Positions 45,935-56,394 are shown, counted from the stretch's first letter. The stretch is DNA of 64,000 nucleotides from Hymenopus coronatus (GCA_030762935.1 CM060886.1:30048509-30112508); one strand, 5' to 3'. Notes: a model not told the origin generated them from the sequence alone. Made by a program: numbers and translations.

Positions 45935-46150
45935 TGGACAATGAATAAAACCAGTGAAATGATACTCAAATCATTTTGGGATCCATGGAGTTTAAAGTTA
46001 CTCAACATTCATCTTCTCAGGATAAGGGAAAACCCTGGGGACAAAAAAATAAGGTAACCAGGTAACTCACCCTAATCAAGATTCATTCTGGTGACCTCTT
46101 GAATGAGGCAAACATTCTATCCCCACACTACAGAGGCAGGCTCTACTTAA
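45935..46150 (-). mobile_element. SINE-B copy 1, tRNA-derived
   Basis: It resembles 60880-61095 block by block in the same orientation: a tail side 'tgaataaaaccagtgaaatg', then 'gggatccatgga', 'cttctcaggataagg', 'aggtaactcaccc', and a tRNA-like head 'gacctcttgaatgaggcaaa' ... 'acactacagaggcagg'. Box B (read on the minus strand) is damaged. Confidence 0.7.
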
Positions 46151-46164
46151 TTTGTCCAAATGCA

Positions 46165-46900
46165 CTTTCAACATCTTAAAGGCCACTGAAATTAAAGTAG
46201 TTCCAGATATCCACTTTAAACTTCCTGGATACAATACAGAGCAGATCCCAGCAAAACAAGGAAAGGAGGCTCAGCAATTTTCATTAAACTGACACACAAG
46301 AAGTTCCACCCCCCATCCCCATAAACCAGACACTGAATTTCATGTTTCTAGAATAGTGATACACTGACAAAATGTAAATTATCAACTGGGCTCTTTCTTT
46401 CTTTTTTCCACACCAGAAATCAATAACAATTGCAAATTTTCAGATATTCATACAATAGACTCTCACTTTCTCATTGGGAGCGGCTTTTAACAATAAGCAT
46501 TTTAGATGTGGATCAAATATAACAAACCCAAGAGGATGCATCCTACACAATTTGGCTTTCAGCTCTCACTGGAATTTGCAGTTCCAACAATACAACATAC
46601 TATTCTAATTCAGAACACACAGTAGATATTTTAGATATGTTTATTGGTAAACATACCAGCATCATTTTCACACCTACAGCTGTTTTTTATTAGCTTTGCT
46701 CAGATCACTACTCTATTTTTCAACAGTAAATTCTAACATTATTGAGCCCACTGCTATCTACAGAACTAGTCTTATCAAATGACCTTTTGAATGGATGACT
46801 ACATAAAAGCACAATGATATTACTCATTTAAATATTCTTCAGTTAATATCAACCACAGTGATATTAACTGAACTATCACAATATTAATTTGAAACCTTCA
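46165..46900 (+). pseudogene. Jockey-like endonuclease fragment
   Basis: Across shifts I read VVPDIHFKLPGYNTEQ (the usual ...P...FKIPGY...R.D start), then MWIKYNKPKRMHPTQFGF, LEFAVPTIQHT, and ICLLVNIPASFSHLQL. In jockey-type AP endonucleases this is the W.S..TNP.G..L..F......V..P..PT......LD..L...I region. It is a decayed fragment. Its position after the gag piece (43040) and before the RT piece (50340), same strand, suggests one broken element. Confidence 0.5.
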
Positions 46901-47225
46901 ATTTGCATCTCTCTTTTCAGCCACAGATTATGAATTGGGATGCGACAATTTTTATTAAATGATATGAACTTAAAAAAATTAAAATCATGAAAACATAGTG
47001 GGTATTTATTTTGGGCATCAGAAAACAATGGTATTTTCCAATTTTAAACTGAAAAATAATACAAAAATTGTGTTTTTATGCAAAATGCTGTACTTTGTGC
47101 AATTTTCGAATGATATGGATTTATCCAGATAAAAACACAACAAAATTTTGACTTATAGTTGGTTTACTAATTGAAGTTTGAAGCTGATAAAGTAGTACTA
47201 ATACTTTCTGGCTAAATCAATTCCA
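46901..47225. other. Intron stretch, no feature recognised
   Basis: AT-rich sequence between the endonuclease fragment and Rep-B copy 2. Nothing recognised. Confidence 0.55.
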
Positions 47226-47780
47226 TATTTATCCAAATGCAAGACAATGATTTTTCCAAAATATTAATGTCCAGTACTGGTTGTCGTCATGCATTCACAA
47301 TATATGCTTTCCGAATAGCATGCAACGAAAAATCAGTTACAAACTTCACAGTACGGCAATGGCAAACCCTGAGGAAATGGAATGCCTACCAATATGGTCA
47401 TAACCAATGCAACAGATTTTGTGCTTCATTTCACACCAAAAGGCTTGCTGTGAATAGGCCTATAAGCATTCTTATTAGGAAAATGATTTCTCTCCAAGAC
47501 TAAAATAAAAATAGGTGTTTCTTTCACGTCAGTAGTTGCGCATAATGTCAATTGGAGCTAACAGTTAAGCACAAAGAAAGAGGTTTAACTGCGCATTTCT
47601 CTCCTCCATTCACCCCTCTGTTTCTCCCTGCCACTCACAACATAAACTTCTGTGCAAATTTGAATTAGGTATCTTCTACAACAATGCACATATTCGGTAT
47701 GTTGACTAAATAGAAAATTGTATTCATCATGTTAACGAATATGCTGCTGCTGCTGCTACTAGTAGTATGGATTCCGTCTT
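47226..47780 (+). repeat. Rep-B copy 2
   Basis: It opens with the terminal segment (ATGCAAGACAATG, 'ccaaaatattaatgtcca', GTTGTCGTCATGC), followed by 'cagtacggcaatggcaaacc', 'aggcctataagcattct', 'gcaaatttgaattaggta', 'aaatagaaaattgt' and a CTG triplet run at 47743-47760. It is closest to the copy at 63075, and holds only one tandem unit. Confidence 0.8.
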
Positions 47781-48566
47781 CCATGTAGACAGTGAACAAT
47801 TATTTTCACAGTACCTATAGTGAGATTCTGACTGACCAAAGCACAAACTAAGCGAAGAAAATTTGGAACTGATGACCATGAAGTGTGATCCACTTGGTAA
47901 ACATGTTGTGAAGAGAGCATTTCATAGTGATGGTACAAGTGCAGTTGATATGCAAGTAAAACTGCATCATAATTCTTAATAGTTTTTACACTTATATAAA
48001 CATAATATGATTGCTTACATGACTTGATGCATAAAGTGTTTTTAGGGAATTCTTTTAAATGTGCGATGCGAGATGGCGAGAAAATGTTCCAAGTACGAAG
48101 GTCTGGTAATGTGCATGTGCAAACAGACAGAATGAATGGAAAAATGTGATTCGCATTGGAAAGAAGAGCCGATTTTCAGAAACCCCATTTTTACCCCTTA
48201 TTTTGATCCAGTTCATTTACACACGCTTAACATAACCTCAACAAAATCTTGAAACCAGAGAAACCTGTCAGCTTGCTACAGCCTCTATTTGCCTCATATC
48301 TGTTTTTCAAAAAAACACTTAGATAGCACGAGAAAGACCTGTGTCACCTGCATCACATATTGAAAACACAAAAATATCCTGCATCACCCAAGTCACATAT
48401 TGGAAAGAAATTTGTATTTAAAATAACTTAAGCAATTTTCACTTATAACAAACATTTTAAAATGATGTATCTCAAAAATGTCTAAAATCAACTACATTAC
48501 ACTAAAACCCATTGTAAAATAACACAAAAAACGATAAAAAAAACCACCAAAAACCATAAAAAAAAA
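47781..48566. other. Intron stretch, no feature recognised
   Basis: About 0.8 kb without any recognised gene or repeat. Poly(A)-like runs occur at 48535-48566, directly before Rep-A copy 5. Confidence 0.6.
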
Positions 48567-49492
48567 TCTGATGTGTTACACTCACATGACTTTCTCTAGC
48601 TACTCTACAAACAAACGTCTTACAAAAGATAATCCTTCTTTCAACACCATGCTAATCGAGATAAACACTAGCAGAATTTTGTTACTTAGTTCCTTATAAG
48701 TAGACTGGAACTAAGGGAATGCACTAGGCTAAAGTGATAGTCAAATGTTTTAAAAGATGTCGTTAAGTGATTGTCATTGCAAATCGCCTCTTTGCTTGGC
48801 CAGGTGTAGAACAAAAGAAAAACGAACACTCCCATCTGTGAAAAGTGTAAGTACTTCACAACTGAAACTAATAACAAGGAATAACTCTGAAACGGTAAGT
48901 TCTACGAAAATAATGTTTATGACATAACTTGTGTATTTTAATGAGATCTACATTTTTTGTATAGTGAGTTTTTTTTTCTATCTGTTACGGTTTACTAGTT
49001 ATTCTAAATTAAGCAAAATTCATCCAGAATAAACAGGTCTTTAGAAGCTATTCCCAGAAAATTCAAGATATACATTTTATTTGTGATAAAAATGGCTTTA
49101 ATATGTGATATTTTAATCAAAATCGTTAAGAGCCATTTTTAAGAAAAACAAAATTTTCGAAAAATTTTTCCATGTAAAGGGTAGGTAGGGGTGGGGGAAT
49201 TTTCCTGAAAATCTTTGTGTCGCATCCTTGGAAGATACCAAACCTAAATACCAAGTTTGATATTCAACCTTCTTTTCATTTTTGAGCTTATGCTACACAC
49301 ACACACCCCCACACCTTCCCACCTACCCACACCCACCCACACACACATGGACCTTTTTCTGAAAATGCTTTTTTTGGACTCAGGGGGTCCTAAAACATGT
49401 ATTTCCGGTGAAATCTCGACATCAAATTTTTGTGTGGAATACAATACTTCTCTATCCCTATGTACATTGTACATACAGGGCTTGAGAAAGTA
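48567..49492 (+). repeat. Rep-A copy 5
   Basis: One of the best full-length copies. Start TCTGATGTGTTACACTCACA with TGACTTTCTCTAGC; body 'aaattcatccagaataaaca', 'ttcaagatatacattttatt', 'tccatgtaaaggg', GGGGGAATTTTCCTG, 'gtcgcatccttggaagatac'; CA/CCCACA tract at 49294-49346; 'gaaatctcgacatcaaattt'; end ATGTACATTGTACAT hairpin core and GAGAAAGTAATAATA. Confidence 0.9.
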
Positions 49493-50080
49493 ATAATACA
49501 GAAAACCATAAAAACTAACACCAAAATGTTCTAAAAAGTAAAACAAAACTTTCCTGTCCCTAATTATGGAAGATACTAAATTTGCAGCCCACAAAATGGC
49601 ATACAGTCACACTATATGCCATCTATAAAAAACTATTTAAGAAGAAAGCAGCTATGTCACACAGTAATTTACTCTTCCTCAATACAGCTGATGTTTCACT
49701 TTGGAAGAAGTTTAAACATTTAACTGAACAACCACACATGGCACCACCATTGTGACCAAGCAATACTTTTCTGACTTGTTGCAGTAGCAGTTTAAGCCTA
49801 AACCCAGCAATGACTGGACTTCACTTAAAAAATGGCTGAAGCTATTTACAACTCTATTTTCTTTCTTCTTCATCTCTGGACAGGTATTTAATACCACGCA
49901 CAAGGCTCTCACAGAAATGTCTCCTGACTATGACATAATCAATTAGGCTTTACTTGCTTTCACAAGAAAAACACTTGTATTTTTAACGTAGCTGTAAATT
50001 GTATTCATCTAGGCTATTTTCCTCAGAATTGTAAACTTGCCACAACAGTAATAACCCCAAAGCCTATCAAACCAAAAAAA
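49493..50080. other. Intron stretch, no feature recognised
   Basis: No coding or repeat signal could be identified. The minus-strand open stretch at 49712-49912 matches nothing I know. Confidence 0.55.
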
Positions 50081-50140
50081 GAAAGTATTGTATTTCACCC
50101 AAAAATTTGATTTCAAGATTTCATCAGAAATAAATTTTGC
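50081..50140 (-). repeat. Rep-A scrap (inverted)
   Basis: GAAAGTATTGTATTTCACCC followed by 'aaaaatttgatttcaagatt' and 'tcat.agaaata' equals the inner 3' part of Rep-A in reverse (compare 59653-59715). Both sides are lost. Confidence 0.65.
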
Positions 50141-50339
50141 TGAATTCTGTCATAATTTTACCTTCTCTAACATATATGTATAATATACATAGTAGGTACA
50201 CACTTTCTGTTTCTCATTACACTGTTTGGATGAAATGATCTCTTGATGCAGACATGTTGAGTGTATTTCAAAAGATTATGAACACTTTTTTTCTATATTT
50301 CACAGACAAGTGAATAAAAAGAACGCTTGAAAAACCTTC

Positions 50340-50500
50340 AATTCTATCATTCTATCAGTTTTCTTCCCCTATTCTCAAAAATACTTGAAAGACTACTCCT
50401 TCCACAGTCATCTGCTTTGGACTATTTTTAAGCACAGAAAAGGCTTTCGATAAAGTCTCGCACAAGAGCCTTTTATTTAAATTACACCTATTGTGAGAGA
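50340..50500 (+). pseudogene. Jockey-like reverse transcriptase fragment
   Basis: The pieces SPILKILERLLL-like (near 50370) and FLSTEKAFDKVSHKSLLFKL (50425-50490) correspond to the RT finger and the first palm motif of jockey-type LINEs (usual form F.DIEKAFD.VWH.GLL.KL). The stretch between them is deleted and the catalytic Asp is replaced. Nothing downstream is preserved. Confidence 0.6.
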
Positions 50501-50529
50501 CATATAACTTCTAATACTTTTTCTACTTG

Positions 50530-50628
50530 CTACGTATGTTTGAGCTATTTTTGAGAGAATAACAAATTTTGAAAAATGTTCTATGTAAAGGGTAGTTAGG
50601 ATTTTCTTGAATACTTTACAGAGAGACA

Positions 50629-50678
<50 letters not shown>

Positions 50679-50700
50679 CAGAGAGAGACAGAGAGAGATA
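50530..50700 (+). repeat. Rep-A scrap with GA microsatellite
   Basis: 'tttgagctatttttgagaga', 'tttcgaaaaat'-like and 'tatgtaaagggtagttagg' with 'ttttcttga' are the centre of Rep-A (compare 54385-54470). A run of (GA)n and CA (50620-50698) replaces the rest. Confidence 0.65.
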
Positions 50701-50984
50701 TCTTGTAACATCCATGAAACCAGAAACCATTTTATTTTGAGCTTTAAGATTGTATAATTTTTATTTTTTTAATTTTTGCTTATATGCACTTACAATAAAA
50801 CATTAAGCAGCTTTTAACTCAAAGATATATAAAAAAAAACAACATTTTTGCTTGTTTACCCAAAGCATTCAATTAACCAAAATCAATGAAAATGGTTATT
50901 TTTTTTCACAATCTACAGAAATGTATTAAAATGCATTAAATGATTTCATTTACTTTCATTTAAAGAGGTCATCATGCAAATAAT

Positions 50985-50994
50985 AACAACAATA

Positions 50995-51063
<69 letters not shown>

Positions 51064-51138
51064 TTTATTAAATTTTATACCCTGAATGAATTGAAGGATT
51101 AATAACATTAAATATTTAAGAATTTTATATAACTTTTG

Positions 51139-51183
<45 letters not shown>

Positions 51184-51262
51184 TATTATTACCTCTATTA
51201 CCATTATTACTATAATAATAATAATAATAATACTATTATTATTATCATCATCATCATCATTT
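50985..51262. repeat. Opposed AAT and ATT triplet microsatellites
   Basis: About 25 units of (AAT/TAA)n at 50988-51062 face (ATT/TTA)n at 51145-51190 and further mixed AAT/ATT and ATC runs to 51262. The two arms are complementary and could form a long hairpin across an 80-bp loop. The poly-Tyr and poly-Asn open frames here are artefacts. Confidence 0.95.
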
Positions 51263-51869
51263 TATTTTTATTATATTTTTTAAACATTGAACAAAAGAAA
51301 AATGACATGATCAGCAGTATTGGTAATATCCATTGTACGTGGAACACCACAATTTGTCTGGGAATGTTGGCAATTAGGCAGCATGTGCATTTAATGTTAG
51401 TTGATATGCAGTAACTGCAGAATAAATTGCAGTTTACAGAAAATAAACACCTAAAGTTTAGTGAAATTAGCAAGGAAGGAACTTAAGGAAGCAAAGATAA
51501 CAAAAACTGTTGATCAGCCACTGTTCTTTCAAAAAGCCTCTCATTCCATATTGAAAGATTAAAGCTATATTCTTATCCTTCTCTGTTGTGAAAATCATCT
51601 CAGCCCTTCTGCATAGCCTATATTCACCAAATCAAAAAAGAGAAGTGTTAGGTGAGCAGCACTTTACTAAGAATACTGAATTAGTTAAAATATTGCCTAC
51701 TCGGAATCTTAGTTCCTCGCAAACATAGCAGTGATATTTCTTAAAATGTATCCATAGATGAGTTCTCTACTGTTGCCAATTATCTGTAACTTCAGCACAG
51801 CATAATGTTAACTTGAAAACCAAAAAAATTGGGATATAAAAGATTAAAATATTACCCACTTGCACTCAC
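51263..51869. other. Intron stretch, no feature recognised
   Basis: About 600 bp of intron before VPS50 exon c (in plus direction). No repeat or coding sign noticed. Confidence 0.6.
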
Positions 51870-52230
51870 TGTAAAATTTGCAAGGAAATCCTCTTCTTGG
51901 GTGTCATCTAGGCTGATGTCAAAAGGACTACCAGTTTCAGCATAACGCATGAAATAGTCCCCACCAGCAGCTGAGCTACCATCTTGTGAATGTGTGCTAC
52001 CTGAGGTGTGTAGTAAGGCATGCCTTAATGAACGAAATTCCTGAAGTTGCAATATAGAAAAATCATGTTTAACAGGACAAGGAGCCCAGCTTTCATTTTC
52101 TAAGAAAGTGCGTAACTCATCCAGTCGCTCACGGTGATAAGTAGCAAAGTATTTGCTGCTCTGGGTTTTAATGGAATCTTGTAATTCCTCGGACTTGCTT
52201 CCACAAAATTCTTCTCCAATCTCCATTAGC
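51870..52230 (-). CDS. VPS50: VPS50 exon c (residues 105-225)
   Basis: The largest visible exon, 361 nt. The TGCAG acceptor is followed by G, which completes the Arg codon, and then LMEIGEEFCGSKSEELQ, RERLDELRTFLENESW and CPVKHDFSILQLQEF, all close to vertebrate VPS50. The second half is an acidic, Ser/Gly-rich linker that is variable in the family. The reading frame stays open 18 nt past the chosen end, but a consensus GTGAGT donor directly after ACA, together with phase 0 in the next exon, decides the border. Confidence 0.94.
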
Positions 52231-52470
52231 CTGCACAGAAAGAATGTTGTCTGTAAAATCTGCACACCTTTTTGTTTTTCTATCTTTTTAGAATAATAAA
52301 AAAGTTAAACACTACTTCTCCCTTCCTTGATCTGTTAAGCAGCACTTAAAGAGAGAGAAAAATATGAGCTGGGTAATGACATATAAGATATTGTAAATTA
52401 CTTCTGAGCAGCTAAACAGTGTTTAAAATATTGTTAAATAACAAGTTGTAGCTGTAACTATTATGAAAAG

Positions 52471-52854
52471 CTAGTATTTACTGTTTAACAATGATTTAAT
52501 CCTGAGTTCAAATCTTGGTTATTGTGAGCTACTCAGATAAGGTATTTTTCCAGGGTTTTCCCTTATTCTGAGAAGACAAATTTCGAGTAACTCTAAACTC
52601 TATGGACTTCTGGCTCATTTAGAATCGATTCACTAATTTCATTCATTCACTGTTTGTTACGACTAGTATTTACTATTTAACAATGATTTAATCCTGAGTT
52701 CAAATCTTGGTTAGGGTGAGTTACTCATATAAGGTATTTTTCCAGAATTTTCCTTATCTCAAGAAGACAAATCTCAGGTAACTCTAAGCTCTATGGACTT
52801 CTGGATCATTTAGAATCAGTTCACCAATTTTATTCATTCATTGTCGATATGACA
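52471..52854 (+). repeat. SINE-B copies 2 and 3, a 192-bp tandem duplication
   Basis: Two direct copies start with CTAGTATTTACTNTTTAACA (52471 and 52663). Each has a box-B-like 'gagttcaaatcttggtta', then 'agataaggtatttttccag', 'aagacaaat.tc', 'aactctaa.ctctatggactt' and an ATTCATTC tail. The body equals the reverse of SINE-B at 60880. The box A part is lost. The whole segment, with its flank, was duplicated in tandem after insertion. Confidence 0.8.
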
Positions 52855-53559
52855 GACCAGTTTTAACGAAGCTTTAAATATATATATAAAAAAGGAAGAA
52901 AAGAAAAGAAGAAGAAGAAAAAAAAAAAAAGGCTAATTGAAGTTTTAATTCATGCATCTGCATTTATGTCGATTAACTTGAAGACTTACATGAAAGGTAA
53001 TTTTCACCTGGATATGCATATAAAATAAAGAGTTTTATTCATCTTTAGACCATTTACAGGTATACAATAGTGCTCCTCTATCAAAATCAAATTTGAGACA
53101 ATAACAGTTATTTATGTAACTAGTGTACAATCTGACTGTGACATAGGCATATGGTGTGAGCAAAAGCAAATATGCTAATTTTTACGAGTGTTATAATAAG
53201 ATTATACACATATTACTATAACACTTTATGCAATTTCAGCACTAAAATAGTAAAAAGAATTAATACATTTGTTAAATAAAAAATTATGGTCAGAGATCTA
53301 AGATAGTAAAAATAATTAATAAATTTGTTAAATGAAAAATTATAAAATGTCAGAGACCACAGATGTATGACATATAACATGGTTGGTAACAGATGCTATC
53401 ATTTGTTTTAACACTTTGAAGAAAAATGGAAGGAAATTATAAAATTATTGAACATATCAATTGTATTCCATTGACATTTTAAATGAAGCCAAGAGTGCTG
53501 AGAGTTTATAAATTTCTTAAAAATAAAAAAATGTTTAGAAAAAGAATATGAAAAGTTTT
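52855..53559. other. Intron stretch, no feature recognised
   Basis: Purine-rich simple sequence at 52885-52932, then AT-rich sequence with a short local duplication ('aaatttgttaaat.aaaaatta', 53265 and 53322). No gene signal. Confidence 0.55.
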
Positions 53560-54985
53560 ATGGATGGAGAAATGAAAATGTGTTAGTGTGAGTAATGAAA
53601 CCACGTTACTGGCATACTTTTCAGAGCTAATAATTATGCAAACATTTATCACTTCTTAATATGGTAGTTTAAAGTTTGATTGTAAGTGCTGTTTTCTTTT
53701 TTTTTAGTCAAAGACTTTTAGGCCTGCAACACTCTGGTGTGTATTTTCTAAGGTGAAATGTATGCTGAAATTGGAAGAAAACATCAAAATGTCGTCTTTA
53801 CGTAAGGTTTTTGATTTTTTGAAGAAGTTCTCAGTGGAATATAAGCCAAAAAATCTAATGTATTCCATTCACATGACTTTCTCTACATCTCTGCAATAAA
53901 TTATTGTTAAAAAGCTCATTCTTCTATTTACTTAATGCTAATCGAGAAAAAACTAGCAGAGAGGGTCATATTACTTGCTTTCTTGTAAGTAGAAGGGGAA
54001 ATAAGGGAGTACCATAGGCTAAAGGAATAGGGTAAGCCTTTTAAAACCTGGTTGCTATGTGATTGAAGTTTCTTTGTTTGTGTGGACAGGAATTGGTAAA
54101 TTCCTGTATGATAAAAGTGTAAGTATTTTAAAGTTGAAACCAATAGTAAGGAATATCTCAAAAAAGTAAGCCCCACAAAAAAAATGTATATATCATAAAT
54201 TGTGTGTCTTAGCGCACTCTACATTTTTTGTGAAGTAAATTTTTGTGTATATCCTATGGTTTGCCAGTTATGCAAAATTCTGCAAAATTAATTCAGAATA
54301 AACATGTCTATAGATGCTATTCCTATAAAATTCAAAATATACATTTTATTTATCATGTAAATATCTTTAATATACAATATTTTAATCCAAATCCATTTTT
54401 GAGAAAATTAAAATTTTCGAAAATTTTTCCATGTAAAGGGTAGTTGGGGGTGGGGGCATTTTCTTGAAAATCCTTTGTGTCGCATCCTTGGAAGATACTG
54501 AACTTAAATATCTGGTATTTCACAGACTTTTTGAGCTATGCTGCCCACAGACACAGGCAGACAAACACACACATGGACATTTTTCTAAAAATACTTTTTT
54601 TTTGTATTCAGGTTGGTGTAGTTGTCAGCCTGTTGCTATTAATACTTTTGGGAAGTTATTTGTGGAAATTGATAATTTTTTTAAAGTTACCAAATGCATT
54701 AAATTATACAGGGAATTGTTTTAGGTACAGTTCTTGCAAACACTGATGCTACTATTACTGAAGTAAAGAGATTAGGAGGATGGAAGTCGGCATCAGTTGC
54801 TCTAAGTTAAGTAGAAGAATCTATTGAAAGTAAAATAGAATTGCAAAAAGAATTACTGTAGGAAGCAGAAATGTTAATGCAGTAGAAGTCAAGGGTTGCT
54901 CAGGATTAAGATTTTGTAATATGACTAATTGTTCTGTTAAGATTTACAGTGCTAACTTCAGATGCGTAATTAATTCTCACAAACT
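53560..54985 (+). pseudogene. Crypton-like tyrosine recombinase relic, split by Rep-A
   Basis: Outside the Rep-A insert (53849-54611) the frames read EKEYEKFYGWRNENVLV, TLLAYFSEL, then RPATLWCVFSKVKCMLKLEE and FLKKFSVEYKPKN (the N-terminal core-binding region), and after the insert CQPVAINTFGKLFVEIDNF, LPNALNYTGNCFRYSS, ITEVKRLGGWKSASVA and ESIESKIEL. Arthropod Crypton-type recombinases share the QPVG.NT.GK, LPN...YTGH.FRRSSA and L.R.GGWKS...EGYIE.S order. The HxxR His is Asn here and the catalytic Tyr codon is a TAA stop, so it is dead. About 150 residues between the halves are missing. Confidence 0.7.
53849..54611 (+). repeat. Rep-A copy 7, 3' end missing
   Basis: It starts TCTAATGTATTCCATTCACA with TGACTTTCTCTA and runs through 'tgctaatcgagaaaaaacta', 'tccatgtaaagggtag', GGGGGTGGGGGCATTTTCTTG-type sequence, 'gtcgcatccttggaagatac', a CA tract at 54545-54575 and stops after 'aaaaatacttttttttt'. 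The terminal hairpin is absent. It lies inside the tyrosine recombinase relic. Confidence 0.85.
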
Positions 54986-55532
54986 TTAAACACTTATTAT
55001 AAGACGCCTGAAACCGAACATATAGATGCTGTTTACCAATAAGCACCATTTTGCAATGAACATGACATAGCATAAACATTGTAAATACTATAATAATTAA
55101 TAATTGTAATAAATCTTTATTTATCTTTTGGATCCTTATCTTATATTAATGTTTGTGTTACTTCACTGTTACTAGCTTCATTTTACATTTATATTTTAAA
55201 TACTGTTTTTGTAAAATCCTCTAGAGTATTTAAGATTGCCTTAAAGCTTACCAGGATAAATCTGATGAAAGGCTTTAATGGACCATGAATTGAATTGAAT
55301 TGAATTGAGTCAGTATCTGGTCATTGCCCCTCACACAATAACAACGTTGACATAAATAGCTGGAGATCCATGGTTTGAGTTTCAGCTAGGCTTACATTTC
55401 TTGTAGTGTAAGAACCACTAAAATCTCTACACTTTTGGTTATAAAATTATGAAAATTATACAATTATATAATTATCTATTCACCATTATGTACTAATGCG
55501 CATAAGTTAAAGAAACAGTAATAGTACTTTAC
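54986..55532. other. Intron stretch with a short TTGAA repeat
   Basis: AT-rich intron before VPS50 exon b. A 5-bp unit (TTGAA) is repeated about four times at 55286-55307. Nothing else recognised. Confidence 0.6.
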
Positions 55533-55719
55533 CTGTGTACTATGGCCAGAACTTGCAAAAATTCTTCAAATTTGTACCATGTTAAATCAGAGCCCAAAAG
55601 AAACATAGAGATTCGACATTGTACGTCATGCCATATTCTTGCTAAACCATTTTCCAGCTTTTGCTTTACATACTGTTTGTTAAAAGTTGCCTCGAAATCT
55701 ACAGGTTCAGCAACCCCAG
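55533..55719 (-). CDS. VPS50: VPS50 exon b (residues 43-105)
   Basis: The exon runs from a TTTCAG acceptor to an AG/GTAAAG donor. Starting with two bases of a split Ala codon, it encodes the YVKQKLENGLARIWHDVQ region followed by FLLGSDLTWYKFEEFLQVLA, then leaves AG of a split Arg codon. The same order (KKKLEHGLTRIWQDVQ, then the LLGTDLS segment) is seen in vertebrate VPS50. The frame fits both neighbours only with these borders. Confidence 0.95.
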
Positions 55720-55800
55720 CTGAAACATAAAAAACAATGTCTCATAAATGTCTGAAAGGTTACAATTTGAATTAGCAATAAGAAATGCTGTGTCTCCTAC

Positions 55801-55927
55801 CAGTAGAAAGTTTCCCAACATCATTAATTTGATGCCAACCAATCACTTGATGGTAGCTCTTCATCACAGTCCATAATGCCTTGCACAAATCTATTAGGCA
55901 GGGAATGAAACTTTCAGGAGTAACACT
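55801..55927 (-). CDS. VPS50: VPS50 exon a (residues 1-42 of the visible part)
   Basis: The first exon visible in transcription order. A TTTCAG acceptor precedes AGT at 55927 and the donor GTAGGA follows 55801. The exon starts in phase 0 and leaves one base (G) that completes an Ala codon with the next exon. It encodes the conserved VTPESFIPCLIDLCKALW block and a GWHQIND segment, which match VPS50 just before its central domain. The upstream exon was not found between 55930 and 64000. Confidence 0.95.
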
Positions 55928-56143
55928 CTGAAACAAAAACACTTTATGGATTATCAACTAAAAAACCTAATTCATAATTATTTTCTAATAACATCAGCAG
56001 ACTTAAATGACCTAATAGCCTTAGAATTTGTATTGCAACTTAAGATATTGCTTTGCACTCATACACTTATAATTTATCATTGTGTTTTGAGACTATTGGG
56101 CCTTCTTAGGAGCTTGGCACCTTAGTGAAATGGTTTGTGATTT

Positions 56144-56252
56144 GGCTGAATAGGTGGATTATTATAAAACAATTTTAAGCATTTTGATTAACATTGTATC
56201 TAATGTAATCAAAATGCATAAAATTGTTTTATAATAATCCACCTATTCAGCC
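56144..56252. repeat. Near-perfect 47-bp inverted repeat (foldback)
   Basis: The arm 56144-56190 (starting GGCTGAATAGGTGGATT) and the arm 56206-56252 are reverse complements with a single mismatch (AAGC against ATGC) around a 15-bp spacer. The unit is 109 bp. It could be a tiny foldback MITE; no TA or other target duplication is obvious. Confidence 0.95.
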
Positions 56253-56394
56253 ACCGAAACAAATATTCCTTCATGAAATTTATCAGTTAGTAGATGTAGC
56301 AAGGTATCAAAGACTAGTACAGAAAAGGGTCAAAGAAAACCGAATGACACTCTAGATAATTTGGACTTGTAGGTGTGCATCTCGTTTTATCCAA

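Larger units (their letters stand above)
736..55927 (-). other. VPS50: VPS50 (syndetin) gene, central part: eight exons and seven introns
   Basis: VPS50/syndetin is the subunit specific to EARP (with VPS51, VPS52, VPS53), a tethering complex for recycling from endosomes to the plasma membrane. Eight open segments on the minus strand match, in order, the middle of the vertebrate protein as I remember it. Conserved stretches include [66 protein letters not shown] and VMSQHSQYVD. Each segment is bounded by AG acceptor and GT donor, and the phases fit: the exon lengths 127, 187, 361, 107, 226, 120, 189 and 159 sum to 1476 nt, exactly 492 codons with no stop. The family is about 960 residues, so roughly half is present. 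The introns, up to 25.5 kb, are filled with transposons. No promoter or start codon is in view; the upstream intron is more than 8 kb long unless small exons were missed. Confidence 0.96.

Noticed and set aside
50956..51473. Open frames of poly-Tyr, poly-Ile or poly-Asn on both strands
   Set aside because: They are translations of the AAT/ATT microsatellites and have no protein meaning.
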